64,000 bases of DNA from Paenibacillus sp. FSL K6-3182 (GTDB taxonomy: Bacteria; Bacillota; Bacilli; Paenibacillales; Paenibacillaceae), in assembly GCF_037976325.1 (NCBI RefSeq), contig NZ_CP150265.1:2909501-2973500 (forward strand), given 5' to 3'. A program made the position numbers and the translations under genes. Below are positions 1 to 8,311 of this stretch, piece by piece. The first letter of the stretch is position 1; every line of letters begins with the position of its first letter. The notes under the pieces are model-generated. The model did not search any database and was not told the origin of the DNA. It was given only the letters and a program-made list of their open reading frames with translations.

Positions 1-128
1 TGATCTTTTTCAAGTTTTTCGATGTATTCAAGCAGCTCCGGCACTGTATATCCGGCATCTTTGAACAGTTTTTCTAGCAATGCTCTTGTTTGTTCTGCAG
101 TTGTGTTTACGATTTTCAGGACCCCCAA
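1..128 (-). CDS. possible 5' end of an unknown small ORF, cut by window edge
   Basis: The minus strand is open from about position 128 to the window edge. It encodes an amphipathic, charged helix-like stretch (for example ALLEKLFKDAGYTVPELL). An in-frame stop lies just upstream and the only nearby start is a TTG without a convincing Shine-Dalgarno sequence. It may be a small gene or a decayed remnant. No family is recognised and function cannot be assigned. Confidence 0.2.
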   Translation of the reverse strand, partial: MGVLKIVNTTAEQTRALLEKLFKDAGYTVPELLEYIEKLEKD

Positions 129-224
129 AATAGCAATAAAATGTCACTATCACATCATATCCTCATCTGTTAAAATAGTCGAGTGCGCCAAAAAAATAGA
201 TTAATATTTTCTCCATAATTTTCA

Positions 225-253
225 TTGACTACTCCTATATATTGATGTAGAAT
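225..253 (+). promoter_or_regulatory. sigma-A-type promoter of the nrdIEF operon
   Basis: TTGACT (225-230) and TAGAAT (248-253) are separated by 17 bp, close to the vegetative consensus. Transcription should begin near 260, leaving a leader of about 130 nt before nrdI. The spacer holds the first NrdR-like box. The rest of 1-393 contains only the leader hairpin and the weak edge ORF. Confidence 0.6.
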
Positions 254-278
254 CAAAAACATCAACTACATATTGATG
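232..278. promoter_or_regulatory. tandem NrdR-like boxes
   Basis: Two copies of a motif resembling the NrdR box core CTATATATTG lie at 235-244 (CTATATATTG) and 266-275 (CTACATATTG), each followed by ATGTG or ATGTA. They are exactly 31 bp apart, about three helical turns, which is the typical tandem arrangement for this ATP/dATP-sensing repressor. Box 1 sits between -35 and -10 and box 2 over the expected start site. Assignment to NrdR is inferred from motif, spacing and the downstream ribonucleotide reductase genes. Confidence 0.7.
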
Positions 279-320
279 TGGATTGGTGCCTTCAACGATT
301 ACCAGCGGTATATCTTGAAC

Positions 321-359
321 AAGCGCAGCTGACGGAATTGCTAGTCAGAAGCGCTTTTT
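321..359 (+). terminator. terminator-like hairpin in the nrdI leader
   Basis: Arms 321-326/351-356 (AAGCGC/GCGCTT) and 329-333/344-348 (CTGAC/GTCAG) form an 11-bp interrupted stem with a 10-nt loop, followed by a run of T. It lies downstream of the NrdR-controlled promoter and upstream of nrdI, so it could act as an attenuator. No antiterminator partner was identified. Confidence 0.5.
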
Positions 360-393
360 AATTGCTTGATTACAGTAAGGGAGCGAACGTGTT

Positions 394-753
394 ATGCTAG
401 TCGTCTATGATTCCAAAACAGGCAACGTCAAGCGTTTCATCAAAAAATTGAATATGCGGGCGGTGCCGATTGATGAGAGGGAAGAAGTTGACGAGCCGTT
501 CGTGCTAGTAACATACACAACAGGGTTCGGCCAAGTTCCAGAGAAGGTAACTTCGTTTCTAGAAAGCAACTCTGGCATGCTCCGCGGCGTTTCTGCGAGC
601 GGCAACCGCAACTGGGGAACCGGGTTCGCAAAAAGCGCGGATACGATCTCACAAATGTACGATGTTCCAGTGATTTTGAAGTTTGAATTGTCAGGTACGA
701 ATCAAGATACGCAACATTTTGTCGAAAGGGTGCGAACCATTGAAGCATATTGA
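394..753 (+). CDS. nrdI: NrdI, flavodoxin-like class Ib RNR maturation protein
   Basis: This 119-aa protein matches NrdI in size and motifs. It starts MLVVYDSKTGNVKRF, a flavodoxin-like FMN phosphate loop, and carries the GNRNWG segment near residue 70. NrdI is a flavoprotein that supplies the oxidant for assembling the dimanganese-tyrosyl radical cofactor of NrdF. It is the first gene of the operon and overlaps nrdE by 14 bp, which suggests translational coupling. The ATG has a GGGAGCG ribosome site about 10 nt upstream. Confidence 0.93.
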   Translation: MLVVYDSKTGNVKRFIKKLNMRAVPIDEREEVDEPFVLVTYTTGFGQVPEKVTSFLESNSGMLRGVSASGNRNWGTGFAKSADTISQMYDVPVILKFELSGTNQDTQHFVERVRTIEAY

Positions 754-2824
754 ATTGAATAACGAATTGATGCAGCGCGGTGCAGACGGATTTTACCAGC
801 TTGATAAAGATAAAGAGGCTGTCGCTGCATTTATGGAAGAAGTGGCTGAGAAGAGCGTGAAGTTCGACTCCCTCAAACATAAGCTAGAATACTTAATCGA
901 AAACGATTATTACGATAATGTATACGAAAAGTATACATATGAGCAGGTTGAAGCTGTATTTACACTAACGGCAAACAGCGGCTTTGAATTCCAATCCTAC
1001 ATGGCAGCATCGAAGTTCTATAAGGACTACGCGATGAAGACCAACAACAAATCGCAATACTTGGAGCAATATTCCGATCGTGTAGCCATCGTTGCCTTGC
1101 ATTTGGGCGAAGGCGATGCAGCTAGAGCACTTCGAATTGCGGAAGCGATGATTGACCAACGTTTGCAGCCAGCTACCCCTACCTTCCTCAACGCAGGCAA
1201 GAGCCGCCGCGGAGAAATGGTTTCCTGCTTCCTGCTAGAAATGGACGACTCTCTTAACTCCATCAACTATGTACTCGGCACATGTATGCAGCTCTCCAAA
1301 ATCGGTGGTGGCGTAGCCGTCAACCTATCGAAGCTTCGTGGACGCGGTGAGCCTATTAAAGGCGTAGAAGGCGCAGCAAAAGGCATTATGCCGGTGCTGA
1401 AGCTTATGGAGGATGCTTTCTCCTACGCAGACCAAATGGGACAACGCAAAGGTTCTGGTGCAGGCTACTACAATATTTTCGGCTGGGATATTATCGAATT
1501 CCTTGATTGCAAAAAAATTAACGCAGACGAAAAAGCACGTATTAAAACTCTTTCGATCGGCCTAATTATTCCGAATAAATTTTATGAGCTAGCTGCTCAA
1601 AACAAACCGCTATTCGTGTTTGGTCCACATTCCGTTCAGAAGGCATACGGCAAGCATCTCGACGATATGGATATGGACGAGATGTACGAAGAGCTGCTGG
1701 CTAATGAGCTGGTAACGAAGAAAAAAGTAATGAACGCACGCGACATGTTGACAAAAATCGCTTCGATTCAACTAGAATCTGGCTACCCATATATTATGAA
1801 CAAATCGAATGCTAACAGCGTTCACGCTTTGAAGGATATCGGCTCTATCAAAATGTCCAACCTGTGCACAGAAATATTCCAGCTTCAGGAGACATCGGAA
1901 ATTAAGGATTACGGCTACGAGGATGTCATTAACCGTGATATTAGCTGCAACCTTGCTTCCCTTAATATTGTTAACGTAATGGAGCACAAAAAGGTGAAGG
2001 AATCGGTACATGTTGGTATCGAAGCTTTGACGACGGTTAGTGATTTGTCTAATATCGACAATGCACCAGGCGTTCGCAAAGCAAATGAGGAGCTTCACTC
2101 CGTAGGACTTGGCGCAATGAATCTGAATGGATACCTTGCCAAAAACAAAATCGCTTACGAAAGTGAAGAAGCGAAAGATTTTGCCGGCGTATTCTTTATG
2201 ATGATGAACTACTATTCCATTGAGCAAAGCATGGAAATCGCCAAAGAGCGCGGGATTACTTTCAAAGACTTCGACCGTTCGGAGTATGCGAAGGGCACAT
2301 ACTTCACTCGTTATGTGGAAAATGATTACCGTCCAAAAACAGACCGCGTGAAGGAATTGTTCGACGGTATGGAAATTCCATCACCTGAGGACTGGGCTGC
2401 ACTTAAAGTAAAAGTTCAAGAACACGGTTTGTACCATGCATATCGTCTGGCGATTGCGCCTACACAAAGCATTTCGTATATCCAAAATGCGACTTCAAGC
2501 GTAATGCCCATTGTTGAGCATATCGAGACACGTACGTATGCAAACTCAACTACTTATTATCCAATGCCTTATTTGGCGCAGGAAAATTACTTCTACTACA
2601 AATCGGCTTACAACATTGATCAGTTCAAGCTGATTGATCTTATTGCAGAGATCGGACAGCATATTGACCAAGGTATTTCGACTGTACTGCATGTTAACAG
2701 CAATGTGACGACTCGTGAGCTGGCGCGCTTCTATGTTTATGCTGCTCAAAAAGGTCTTAAATCGCTTTATTACACAAGAACGAAGCGGCTTTCCGTTGAG
2801 GAATGCACGAGCTGCGCAGTTTAA
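740..2824 (+). CDS. nrdE: Ribonucleoside-diphosphate reductase class Ib, large subunit NrdE
   Basis: NrdE reduces ribonucleoside diphosphates to deoxyribonucleotides. I place the start at TTG 740 (MKHIELNNEL) with GAAAGGG 9 nt upstream, giving 694 aa, close to the family's roughly 700 aa. The open frame extends upstream to 683 but that part overlaps nrdI and lacks family character. Visible landmarks are C163 in MVSCFLLEMDDS (redox pair), C376 with the catalytic Asn and Glu in MSNLCTEI (thiyl radical site), C403 in ISCNLASLN (redox pair) and the C-terminal shuttle Cys pair in EECTSCAV. There is no intein and no N-terminal ATP-cone, as expected for class Ib, so allosteric control of activity may rest on transcription through NrdR. 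Confidence 0.95.
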   Translation: MKHIELNNELMQRGADGFYQLDKDKEAVAAFMEEVAEKSVKFDSLKHKLEYLIENDYYDNVYEKYTYEQVEAVFTLTANSGFEFQSYMAASKFYKDYAMKTNNKSQYLEQYSDRVAIVALHLGEGDAARALRIAEAMIDQRLQPATPTFLNAGKSRRGEMVSCFLLEMDDSLNSINYVLGTCMQLSKIGGGVAVNLSKLRGRGEPIKGVEGAAKGIMPVLKLMEDAFSYADQMGQRKGSGAGYYNIFGWDIIEFLDCKKINADEKARIKTLSIGLIIPNKFYELAAQNKPLFVFGPHSVQKAYGKHLDDMDMDEMYEELLANELVTKKKVMNARDMLTKIASIQLESGYPYIMNKSNANSVHALKDIGSIKMSNLCTEIFQLQETSEIKDYGYEDVINRDISCNLASLNIVNVMEHKKVKESVHVGIEALTTVSDLSNIDNAPGVRKANEELHSVGLGAMNLNGYLAKNKIAYESEEAKDFAGVFFMMMNYYSIEQSMEIAKERGITFKDFDRSEYAKGTYFTRYVENDYRPKTDRVKELFDGMEIPSPEDWAALKVKVQEHGLYHAYRLAIAPTQSISYIQNATSSVMPIVEHIETRTYANSTTYYPMPYLAQENYFYYKSAYNIDQFKLIDLIAEIGQHIDQGISTVLHVNSNVTTRELARFYVYAAQKGLKSLYYTRTKRLSVEECTSCAV

Positions 2825-2910
2825 AATATAAGAAAGTATATGATTTTCATATACTTTTCTTATATTTCTCCGCGAAACGAAAGCTATGCCTCTAAAAGAC
2901 GGCATAGCTT
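2824..2910 (+). other. two hairpins in the nrdE-nrdF gap
   Basis: The 140-bp gap between nrdE and nrdF carries an AT-rich stem of about 20 bp (2824-2867) beginning at the nrdE stop, and a second perfect 10-bp stem, AAGCTATGCC/GGCATAGCTT (2881-2910). Neither is followed by a good T-run, so they look more like mRNA stabilising or processing structures than terminators. Confidence 0.5.
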
Positions 2911-2964
2911 TACGCTTGAGTACTATTTAAATGACGCTTACGTAGCAAAGAAGGAGCTCACCAA

Positions 2965-3921
2965 ATGAAAGCAGTAAACTGGAACCGCCCAGATGACGAT
3001 TTCACGTTAACATTCTGGCAGCAAAATGTAATGCAATTTTGGACGGATGAAGAAATTCCGTTATCAGATGATAAAATGGACTGGATGGAAATGACGGACG
3101 CGGAGCGCACGCTGTACAAAAACGTGCTCGGCGGTCTGACTTTGCTTGATACGATTCAAGGCGGCGTCGGCATGCCGAAGATTTTGGAGCATGTTGATGG
3201 CTTGCAGCGCAAAGCAGTATTGTCATTTATGTCGATGATGGAGCAAATCCATGCCAAATCGTACAGCAGCATCTTCACTACACTTGCTTCTGGCGAAGAG
3301 ATCGACGAAATTTTCCTGTGGGTTGAGCAGAACGAACAGCTTCAGAAGAAAGCAAACTTGATTTCTTCTTGGTATTCGAACATCACTGGCCCGAAAGAGC
3401 TTTACAAAGCGATGGCTGCTTCGGTATTCCTGGAGAGCTACTTGTTCTATAGCGGATTCTTCTATCCGCTTTACTTGGCTGGACAAGGTAAAATGACGAG
3501 CAGCGGCGAAATTATCGATTTGATTTTGCGTGATGAGAGCATCCATGGCTTGTACGTTGGCGTTCTAGCACAAGAGCTGTTCCAAACGTTTAGCCCTGAG
3601 GAGCAAGCACAGCTGGAAATCGAAATTTATGCATTGCTTAACGAGCTGTACGAGAATGAGATTGTGTATACAGAGCATCTTTATGCGCCGCTTGGCCTTG
3701 CTGAGGAAGTAAATGTATACGTGCGCTACAATGCGAACAAAGCGCTTATGAATCTTGGTATGGAGCCGCATTTCCCTGAGGAAGCGGTAAACCCAATCGT
3801 GTTCAATGGTATCAGTACGCATACGAAGCAGCATGATTTCTTCTCCAAAAAAGGTAATGGCTACGTACGTACGATTCACGTTGAGCCGCTTAATGATGAC
3901 GATTTTGTTTTCAACTTCTAA
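2965..3921 (+). CDS. nrdF: Ribonucleoside-diphosphate reductase class Ib, radical subunit NrdF
   Basis: This 318-aa protein is the small subunit that houses the dinuclear metal centre and tyrosyl radical. Metal ligands and radical are visible: D62 in LLDTIQGG, E93 and H96 in EQIHAKSY, radical Y100, then a Glu in LESYLFYSG and Glu/His in RDESIHG. Length is normal for NrdF. AAGGAG lies 9 nt before the ATG. It is the third nrd gene and is followed by a strong terminator, so the operon ends here. Confidence 0.95.
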   Translation: MKAVNWNRPDDDFTLTFWQQNVMQFWTDEEIPLSDDKMDWMEMTDAERTLYKNVLGGLTLLDTIQGGVGMPKILEHVDGLQRKAVLSFMSMMEQIHAKSYSSIFTTLASGEEIDEIFLWVEQNEQLQKKANLISSWYSNITGPKELYKAMAASVFLESYLFYSGFFYPLYLAGQGKMTSSGEIIDLILRDESIHGLYVGVLAQELFQTFSPEEQAQLEIEIYALLNELYENEIVYTEHLYAPLGLAEEVNVYVRYNANKALMNLGMEPHFPEEAVNPIVFNGISTHTKQHDFFSKKGNGYVRTIHVEPLNDDDFVFNF

Positions 3922-3950
3922 TAAAACTTAATTTAAATGCAACATACGAG

Positions 3951-4003
3951 TCGCTCTTTATTCAGCCTACTAGGCAGAAAAAGAGCGATTTTTGATTTTT
4001 TAT
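3951..4003 (+). terminator. intrinsic terminator of the nrd operon
   Basis: Inverted repeat TCGCTCTTT (3951-3959) and AAAGAGCGA (3980-3988) is followed by TTTTTGATTTTTT. Confidence 0.85.
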
Positions 4004-4014
4004 TGAGGAAACAA

Positions 4015-4043
4015 TTGACACAATATTCTTTCGATGTTAGTAT
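4015..4043 (+). promoter_or_regulatory. promoter of the ABC-2 exporter operon
   Basis: A consensus TTGACA (4015-4020) is followed after 17 bp by TAGTAT (4038-4043), about 35 bp before the GTG start of the ATPase gene. Confidence 0.6.
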
Positions 4044-4077
4044 TTCCCTCTCAAAACTTGCGCGGAGGTAAAAAATA

Positions 4078-5055
4078 GTGATTACAGTTCATGGGATAAG
4101 TAAATCGTATCAGGTTGCTAAACGCTCTTCAGGTGTTAAGCAAGCAGTAAAGGCATTATTCAAAAGGGAATACAAAGTTGTGGAAGCGCTTAACGATATT
4201 TCTTTCACGATTGAGCCGGGTGAGATTGTAGGGTACATCGGACCTAACGGGGCAGGCAAGTCAACGACCATTAAAGTGATGAGCGGCATTCTTGTGCCAG
4301 ACAGCGGTACATGTACGGTCATGGGTTATACGCCGTGGAAGGATCGGGTCGCGTATGTGAAGCATATCGGTGTTGTTTTCGGTCAGCGGTCTCAGCTGTG
4401 GTGGGACGTGCCAGTCATCGATTCCTTTGATCTGCTGCGGGATATTTATAAGGTGCCAGAGCAGGAGTATCAAAGCACATTAGCATTGCTTACAGAAACG
4501 CTTGAGCTGCAGGAAATTATTCAGATGCCAGTAAGACAGCTTAGTCTTGGACAAAGGATGCGCTGCGAAATTGCGGCTTCCCTGCTGCACAGCCCAAGTG
4601 TGCTATTTCTGGATGAGCCCACAATTGGCCTCGATGCCGTATCCAAAATCGCTGTGCGCCGCTTCATTAAGACGATAAATGAAGAGAAGGGCGTTACGAT
4701 CATTTTGACCACTCATGACATGAATGATATTGAAGCGCTGGCGAACCGGATTATTCTTATTGGCAAAGGAAAGCTGCTTTATGATGGCAGCCTAAGTGCG
4801 ATACGCAGCCAGTTCGGAACACAAAAAACGATTACCGTCGTATACAGCCACCGCGCTGAGCCGCTTGAGATTGCTGGTGCCGTCGTTGAAGAATGGTCGC
4901 CTGAGCGTGCTGTGCTAAGCGTCGATACAGCTCAGGTTGTCATAAGCGATGTGCTCATCCGTCTGTCTGAGCAGGTGGAGCTTCTCGATGTCACGATTGA
5001 TACCTTGCCTATTGAAGATATGATCGTTCAGCTGTATAAGGAGCATCAAATATAA
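4078..5055 (+). CDS. ABC-2 type exporter, ATP-binding protein
   Basis: This 325-aa cytoplasmic ATPase drives the two permeases that follow. Walker A GPNGAGKS is at residues 55-62, a variant signature LSLGQ at 155-159, Walker B VLFLDE at 175-180, and the switch His in TTHD near 213. The extended region before Walker A and the C-terminal tail of about 90 aa match the COG4586 group that pairs with two DUF990-type permeases. The GTG start has GGAGGT 9 nt upstream. It overlaps the next gene by 1 nt. The substrate cannot be read from sequence; relatives are described as drug or lipid exporters. Confidence 0.88.
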   Translation: MITVHGISKSYQVAKRSSGVKQAVKALFKREYKVVEALNDISFTIEPGEIVGYIGPNGAGKSTTIKVMSGILVPDSGTCTVMGYTPWKDRVAYVKHIGVVFGQRSQLWWDVPVIDSFDLLRDIYKVPEQEYQSTLALLTETLELQEIIQMPVRQLSLGQRMRCEIAASLLHSPSVLFLDEPTIGLDAVSKIAVRRFIKTINEEKGVTIILTTHDMNDIEALANRIILIGKGKLLYDGSLSAIRSQFGTQKTITVVYSHRAEPLEIAGAVVEEWSPERAVLSVDTAQVVISDVLIRLSEQVELLDVTIDTLPIEDMIVQLYKEHQI

Positions 5056-5858
5056 TGAAAGCGTATATTTCGGTATTTAAGCTGCGTCTCACATACGGAT
5101 TGCAATACCGTACCGCAGCGCTGGCGGGAGTTGCGACTCAATTTTTTTGGGGTTTCATTATCATTATGGTGTTTGAGGCGTTTTATAGCGGCACAACGAC
5201 TCCGCCTCCGATTTCATTGAAGCAGCTTATCACATATGTATGGCTGCAGCAGGCTTTTCTTTCGTTTGTTATGTTGTGGTTCCGTGACAATGAGCTATTC
5301 GGACTTATAACGACAGGCAATATTGCTTACGAGCTTTGCAGACCTAGCGGCATATACGGATTATGGTATGCCAAGCTTATTGCACAGCGGCTCTCGAGTG
5401 CCATTCTAAAAAGTATCCCTGTTTTGATAGTAGCTTTTTTTCTGCCAGAGCCTTACCGGATGCCGCTGCCAGAAGATCCAGCAGCCTTTGTTTTGTTTAT
5501 CGTTGCATTATTGCTTGGACTGCTTATGATTGTTGCCCTTTCTATGTTGATGTACATATCCGTGTTCGTTACGCTTTCACCGGCTGGCTCGCTGCTCATG
5601 TTTGGTGTAATCGGCGAATTTCTGGCAGGCATGGTTATACCCGTGCCTCTTATGCCCTCATGGCTGCAAAATATTGTATATGTGCTGCCGTTTCGATGGA
5701 CAGCGGATTTCCCATTTCGGGTATACTCGGGACATATTGCTAAGGAAGAAGCGCTCATCGGCATCGGTGTTCAACTGGTTTGGTTTGTTGTACTAGTGGG
5801 CTTAGGCAGGCTGGCAATGGCAAAAGCATTACGTAGAGTTGTGGTGAATGGAGGGTAA
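5055..5858 (+). CDS. ABC-2 type exporter permease 1
   Basis: This 267-aa integral membrane protein has about six hydrophobic segments, beginning near residue 20 and ending with VQLVWFVVLVGLGRLAM. It looks like the first of the paired permeases found with COG4586 ATPases. The start codon overlaps the ATPase stop (ATAATG), and a 5-nt gap separates it from the second permease, so the three genes form one operon. The substrate is unknown. Confidence 0.82.
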   Translation: MKAYISVFKLRLTYGLQYRTAALAGVATQFFWGFIIIMVFEAFYSGTTTPPPISLKQLITYVWLQQAFLSFVMLWFRDNELFGLITTGNIAYELCRPSGIYGLWYAKLIAQRLSSAILKSIPVLIVAFFLPEPYRMPLPEDPAAFVLFIVALLLGLLMIVALSMLMYISVFVTLSPAGSLLMFGVIGEFLAGMVIPVPLMPSWLQNIVYVLPFRWTADFPFRVYSGHIAKEEALIGIGVQLVWFVVLVGLGRLAMAKALRRVVVNGG

Positions 5859-5863
5859 CCCAT

Positions 5864-6646
5864 ATGAGATTGTTCGGTAAATATATTTTGATCATGTTTA
5901 AGTCGCAAACGCAGTACCTTACCTCATTTTGGCTGCTCTCCTTAGGTCAATTTTTTGTGCCATTTTCTGTTTTTGCAGGATTGTATTTTATGTTTGAGCG
6001 ATTTGGCCAAATTGAGGGTTGGAATTTTCAAGAAGTAGCGTTATGCTTTTCTATTATTCATATGTCATTTGCGATTAGTGAATGTTTTGCACGCGGTTTC
6101 GATTCGTTCTCTACGTTGGTCGTTAATGGAGATTTTGACCGTCTGCTGGTTCGGCCGCGCAGTACCGTGCTTCAGGTGCTCGGCTCGAAATTCGAATTTT
6201 CACGAGTGGGACGGCTGCTGCAAAGCGTAATCATCTTGACGTGGGCTTTAAGTGAGCTTACGATCGAGTGGACATTGCTTAAAACAATAACTCTTATTTT
6301 TATGATTTTGAGCGGTGTCTTTGTTTTCTCTGGTATCTTTATACTGGCTGCAACGATGTGTTTTTGGACGGTTCAAGGTCTTGAGATTGCAAATATATTT
6401 ACGGACGGAGGGCGAGAGATGGCCCAGTATCCGTTAAGCATTTATAAGAAATGGGTGACTCGTTTTTTTACGTTCGTCATCCCTTTCGGAAGTGTCAATT
6501 ATTTGCCTTTGCTCTACTTGTTAGACAGAACCTCTGGGAATGAACTGCTCTATATGATTTCGCCAATAGCTGGCATCCTCTTTATTTTGCCATGTCTAAT
6601 TGTATGGAACATCGGTGTTCGTCATTATCGCTCGACAGGCTCTTAA
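5864..6646 (+). CDS. ABC-2 type exporter permease 2
   Basis: This 260-aa protein has about six predicted membrane helices and the SECFARGFDSFS and DFDRLLVRPRST segments typical of the DUF990/ABC2_membrane_6 permease group. It completes a heterodimeric exporter with the preceding permease. A GGAGGG ribosome site lies in the end of the upstream gene. No terminator is visible before the next gene, which begins about 40 bp downstream. Confidence 0.85.
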   Translation: MRLFGKYILIMFKSQTQYLTSFWLLSLGQFFVPFSVFAGLYFMFERFGQIEGWNFQEVALCFSIIHMSFAISECFARGFDSFSTLVVNGDFDRLLVRPRSTVLQVLGSKFEFSRVGRLLQSVIILTWALSELTIEWTLLKTITLIFMILSGVFVFSGIFILAATMCFWTVQGLEIANIFTDGGREMAQYPLSIYKKWVTRFFTFVIPFGSVNYLPLLYLLDRTSGNELLYMISPIAGILFILPCLIVWNIGVRHYRSTGS

Positions 6647-6688
6647 TATAAACAGCACTTTATGATAACAGCAAAGGAGCGTAATGTT

Positions 6689-7597
6689 ATGAAATCAATA
6701 GCGGTACGGGAATTAGCAGCGCAATTATCATTAGAAATATTAGCAGGAGCCGATAAGCTCGATCGACAGATTGTTAAAGCAAGAGCTTATCGACCAGGAC
6801 TTGAATTTGTTGGATATTACGATTTTTTCCCACAGGAGCATGTTCAAATTTTGGGCAGGAAGGAAATTACATACCTGCACTCCTTAAGTGAAGAAGAACG
6901 AAATCATCATATTGGCAATATTGTTAAATATCATCCGCCTTGCTTTGTAGTCACTGCGGGTCAGGAAGGTCTAAAATATTTGACCAAATATTGCGATCAA
7001 GAAGGCATTCCTTTGCTGCGAACGAAGCTTCCAACGGTGCAATTGCTTGGCATGCTGGATGCTTATTTGCTCAAAACGCTTGCTCCGGAAATATCGATTC
7101 ATGGGATTTGCTTAAATGTGCTTGGCATTGGCGTGCTGCTGCGCGGCAAGTCAGGCATTGGCAAAAGCGAAACAGCCCATACGCTCATCAAACGGGGCTC
7201 TAGGTTAGTTGCTGATGATATCGTTGTACTAAAAAAGCTTAGCTCCCAAACGCTGCTTGGCACGCATAATGAGAAAACAAAGGAGTTTCTAGCTTTGCGC
7301 AGCATTGGTCTTATTAATGTTGTTAGATTATATGGCAGACAGGCGTTTCAAGACGAGACGAGAATTGTACTCGATATTGAATTAACGAAGTGGCGTGATA
7401 ATGAACTCAATAATGATTTAGAGCTGGAAACCAAATTTACAGATTATATGGGTGTGAAAATTCCTCATATTGAAATTCAAGTGCAGCCGGGCAGAGACGT
7501 TGCAGGTTTAATTGAGGCAGCCGCGAATAATTGGTACTTAAAGCAGCAAGGCTATAGTGCGGTAGAAGAATTTATGAAACGACTGGAGCAAGGCTAG
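6689..7597 (+). CDS. hprK: HPr kinase/phosphorylase-like protein, divergent
   Basis: The chosen ATG (6689) has AAAGGAG 9 nt upstream, giving 302 aa with the start MKSIAVRELAAQ. HPrK phosphorylates Ser46 of HPr and so governs CcpA-dependent catabolite repression. The N-terminal DRTGG-like domain is followed by IHG (H138), Walker A GKSGIGKS (153-160) and the acidic pair at 176-177 in RLVADD. The region usually reading EIRGLGII is here FLALRSIGLINV (200-211), so conserved Glu and Gly positions are replaced. The C-terminal VQPGRDVAGLIEAAANN resembles the family motif. The gene lacks the lgt neighbour common in Firmicutes. It may be a paralogue rather than the housekeeping enzyme, and bifunctionality is uncertain. 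Confidence 0.75.
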   Translation: MKSIAVRELAAQLSLEILAGADKLDRQIVKARAYRPGLEFVGYYDFFPQEHVQILGRKEITYLHSLSEEERNHHIGNIVKYHPPCFVVTAGQEGLKYLTKYCDQEGIPLLRTKLPTVQLLGMLDAYLLKTLAPEISIHGICLNVLGIGVLLRGKSGIGKSETAHTLIKRGSRLVADDIVVLKKLSSQTLLGTHNEKTKEFLALRSIGLINVVRLYGRQAFQDETRIVLDIELTKWRDNELNNDLELETKFTDYMGVKIPHIEIQVQPGRDVAGLIEAAANNWYLKQQGYSAVEEFMKRLEQG

Positions 7598-7731
7598 CGG
7601 CTATGTCAATAATCCCGATAAAGGATTAACATGTAAACGACTATCCAAATACTTGCAAATCATGTTACACTATGGGCAGAGAAAGCTCATCCTAGCGCAC
7701 AAGTCCTGAAAGATTCGAAGGAGGAAATCGC

Positions 7732-8184
7732 GTGGAAAACTGCTCAATCGTAACAAAACCTGCGCTTCATTTGGCGGGTATCAGCTACTGCGGTCCATAT
7801 TCATCCTTTCCGGATGAAGCGATTCGGCTGCAGACCGAGTTTTTGACACGCAAGCACGAGTTGAATGATGCAACAAAATCGACCGTATTGTACAGTCCGT
7901 ACTTCGGCAATGAAGTGTTTGCTACCTACTGGGCTTGTTATGAAGTCCAGCATCTGGAGGAATTGCCTCCTGGTATGGTACAATTCACGATTCCTGAACA
8001 TCGTTATGCGATGGTCGCTTGCTCCAATAAAAGAATCGGCGAAGGGTACGAGCAGCTTCATGCTTGGATAAATGAGCTGCGGCTAGAGAAGCAAGAAAAT
8101 GCCGTATCGCTGGAGTTGTTTTATATTGACGAGCATCATTTGGAGGAAGAGCCGGTAGAGCTGCTTATTCCGCTCAAAGGATAA
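7732..8184 (+). CDS. GyrI-like / AraC effector-binding domain protein
   Basis: This 150-aa protein starts at GTG 7732 behind AAGGAGG. It has the fold signature of stand-alone effector-binding (GyrI/SOUL-like) domains: an opening SIVTKPALHLAGISYCGPY, a central hydrophobic strand region with GNEVFATYWACYEV, and a C-terminal acidic segment ending in ELLIPLKG. Such domains bind small hydrophobic or cationic ligands, or regulate partners. There is no DNA-binding domain. It stands alone, with a possible terminator behind it. Confidence 0.7.
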   Translation: MENCSIVTKPALHLAGISYCGPYSSFPDEAIRLQTEFLTRKHELNDATKSTVLYSPYFGNEVFATYWACYEVQHLEELPPGMVQFTIPEHRYAMVACSNKRIGEGYEQLHAWINELRLEKQENAVSLELFYIDEHHLEEEPVELLIPLKG

Positions 8185-8192
8185 CCTATATG

Positions 8193-8273
8193 AAGTGCTT
8201 GCACGCAAACGAATCGGAGTATGGAATGGATAACATTCAAGCCGGATCATTTTGTGACAGCAAGCACTTTTTT
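8193..8273 (+). terminator. long-loop terminator-like hairpin
   Basis: Arms AAGTGCTTGC (8193-8202) and GCAAGCACTT (8260-8269) are perfect inverted repeats followed by a T-run, with a loop of about 57 nt. It probably ends the GyrI-like transcript. The unusual loop size leaves room for an alternative fold. Confidence 0.5.
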
Positions 8274-8311
8274 GTTTGTGATTGAAACAGTTTCAGAGAA
8301 GAGGATTTCAA

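Noticed and set aside
22..204. Plus-strand ORF of 60 aa at the left edge
   Set aside because: Ser/Cys-rich product without a ribosome site; the minus strand there is slightly more protein-like.
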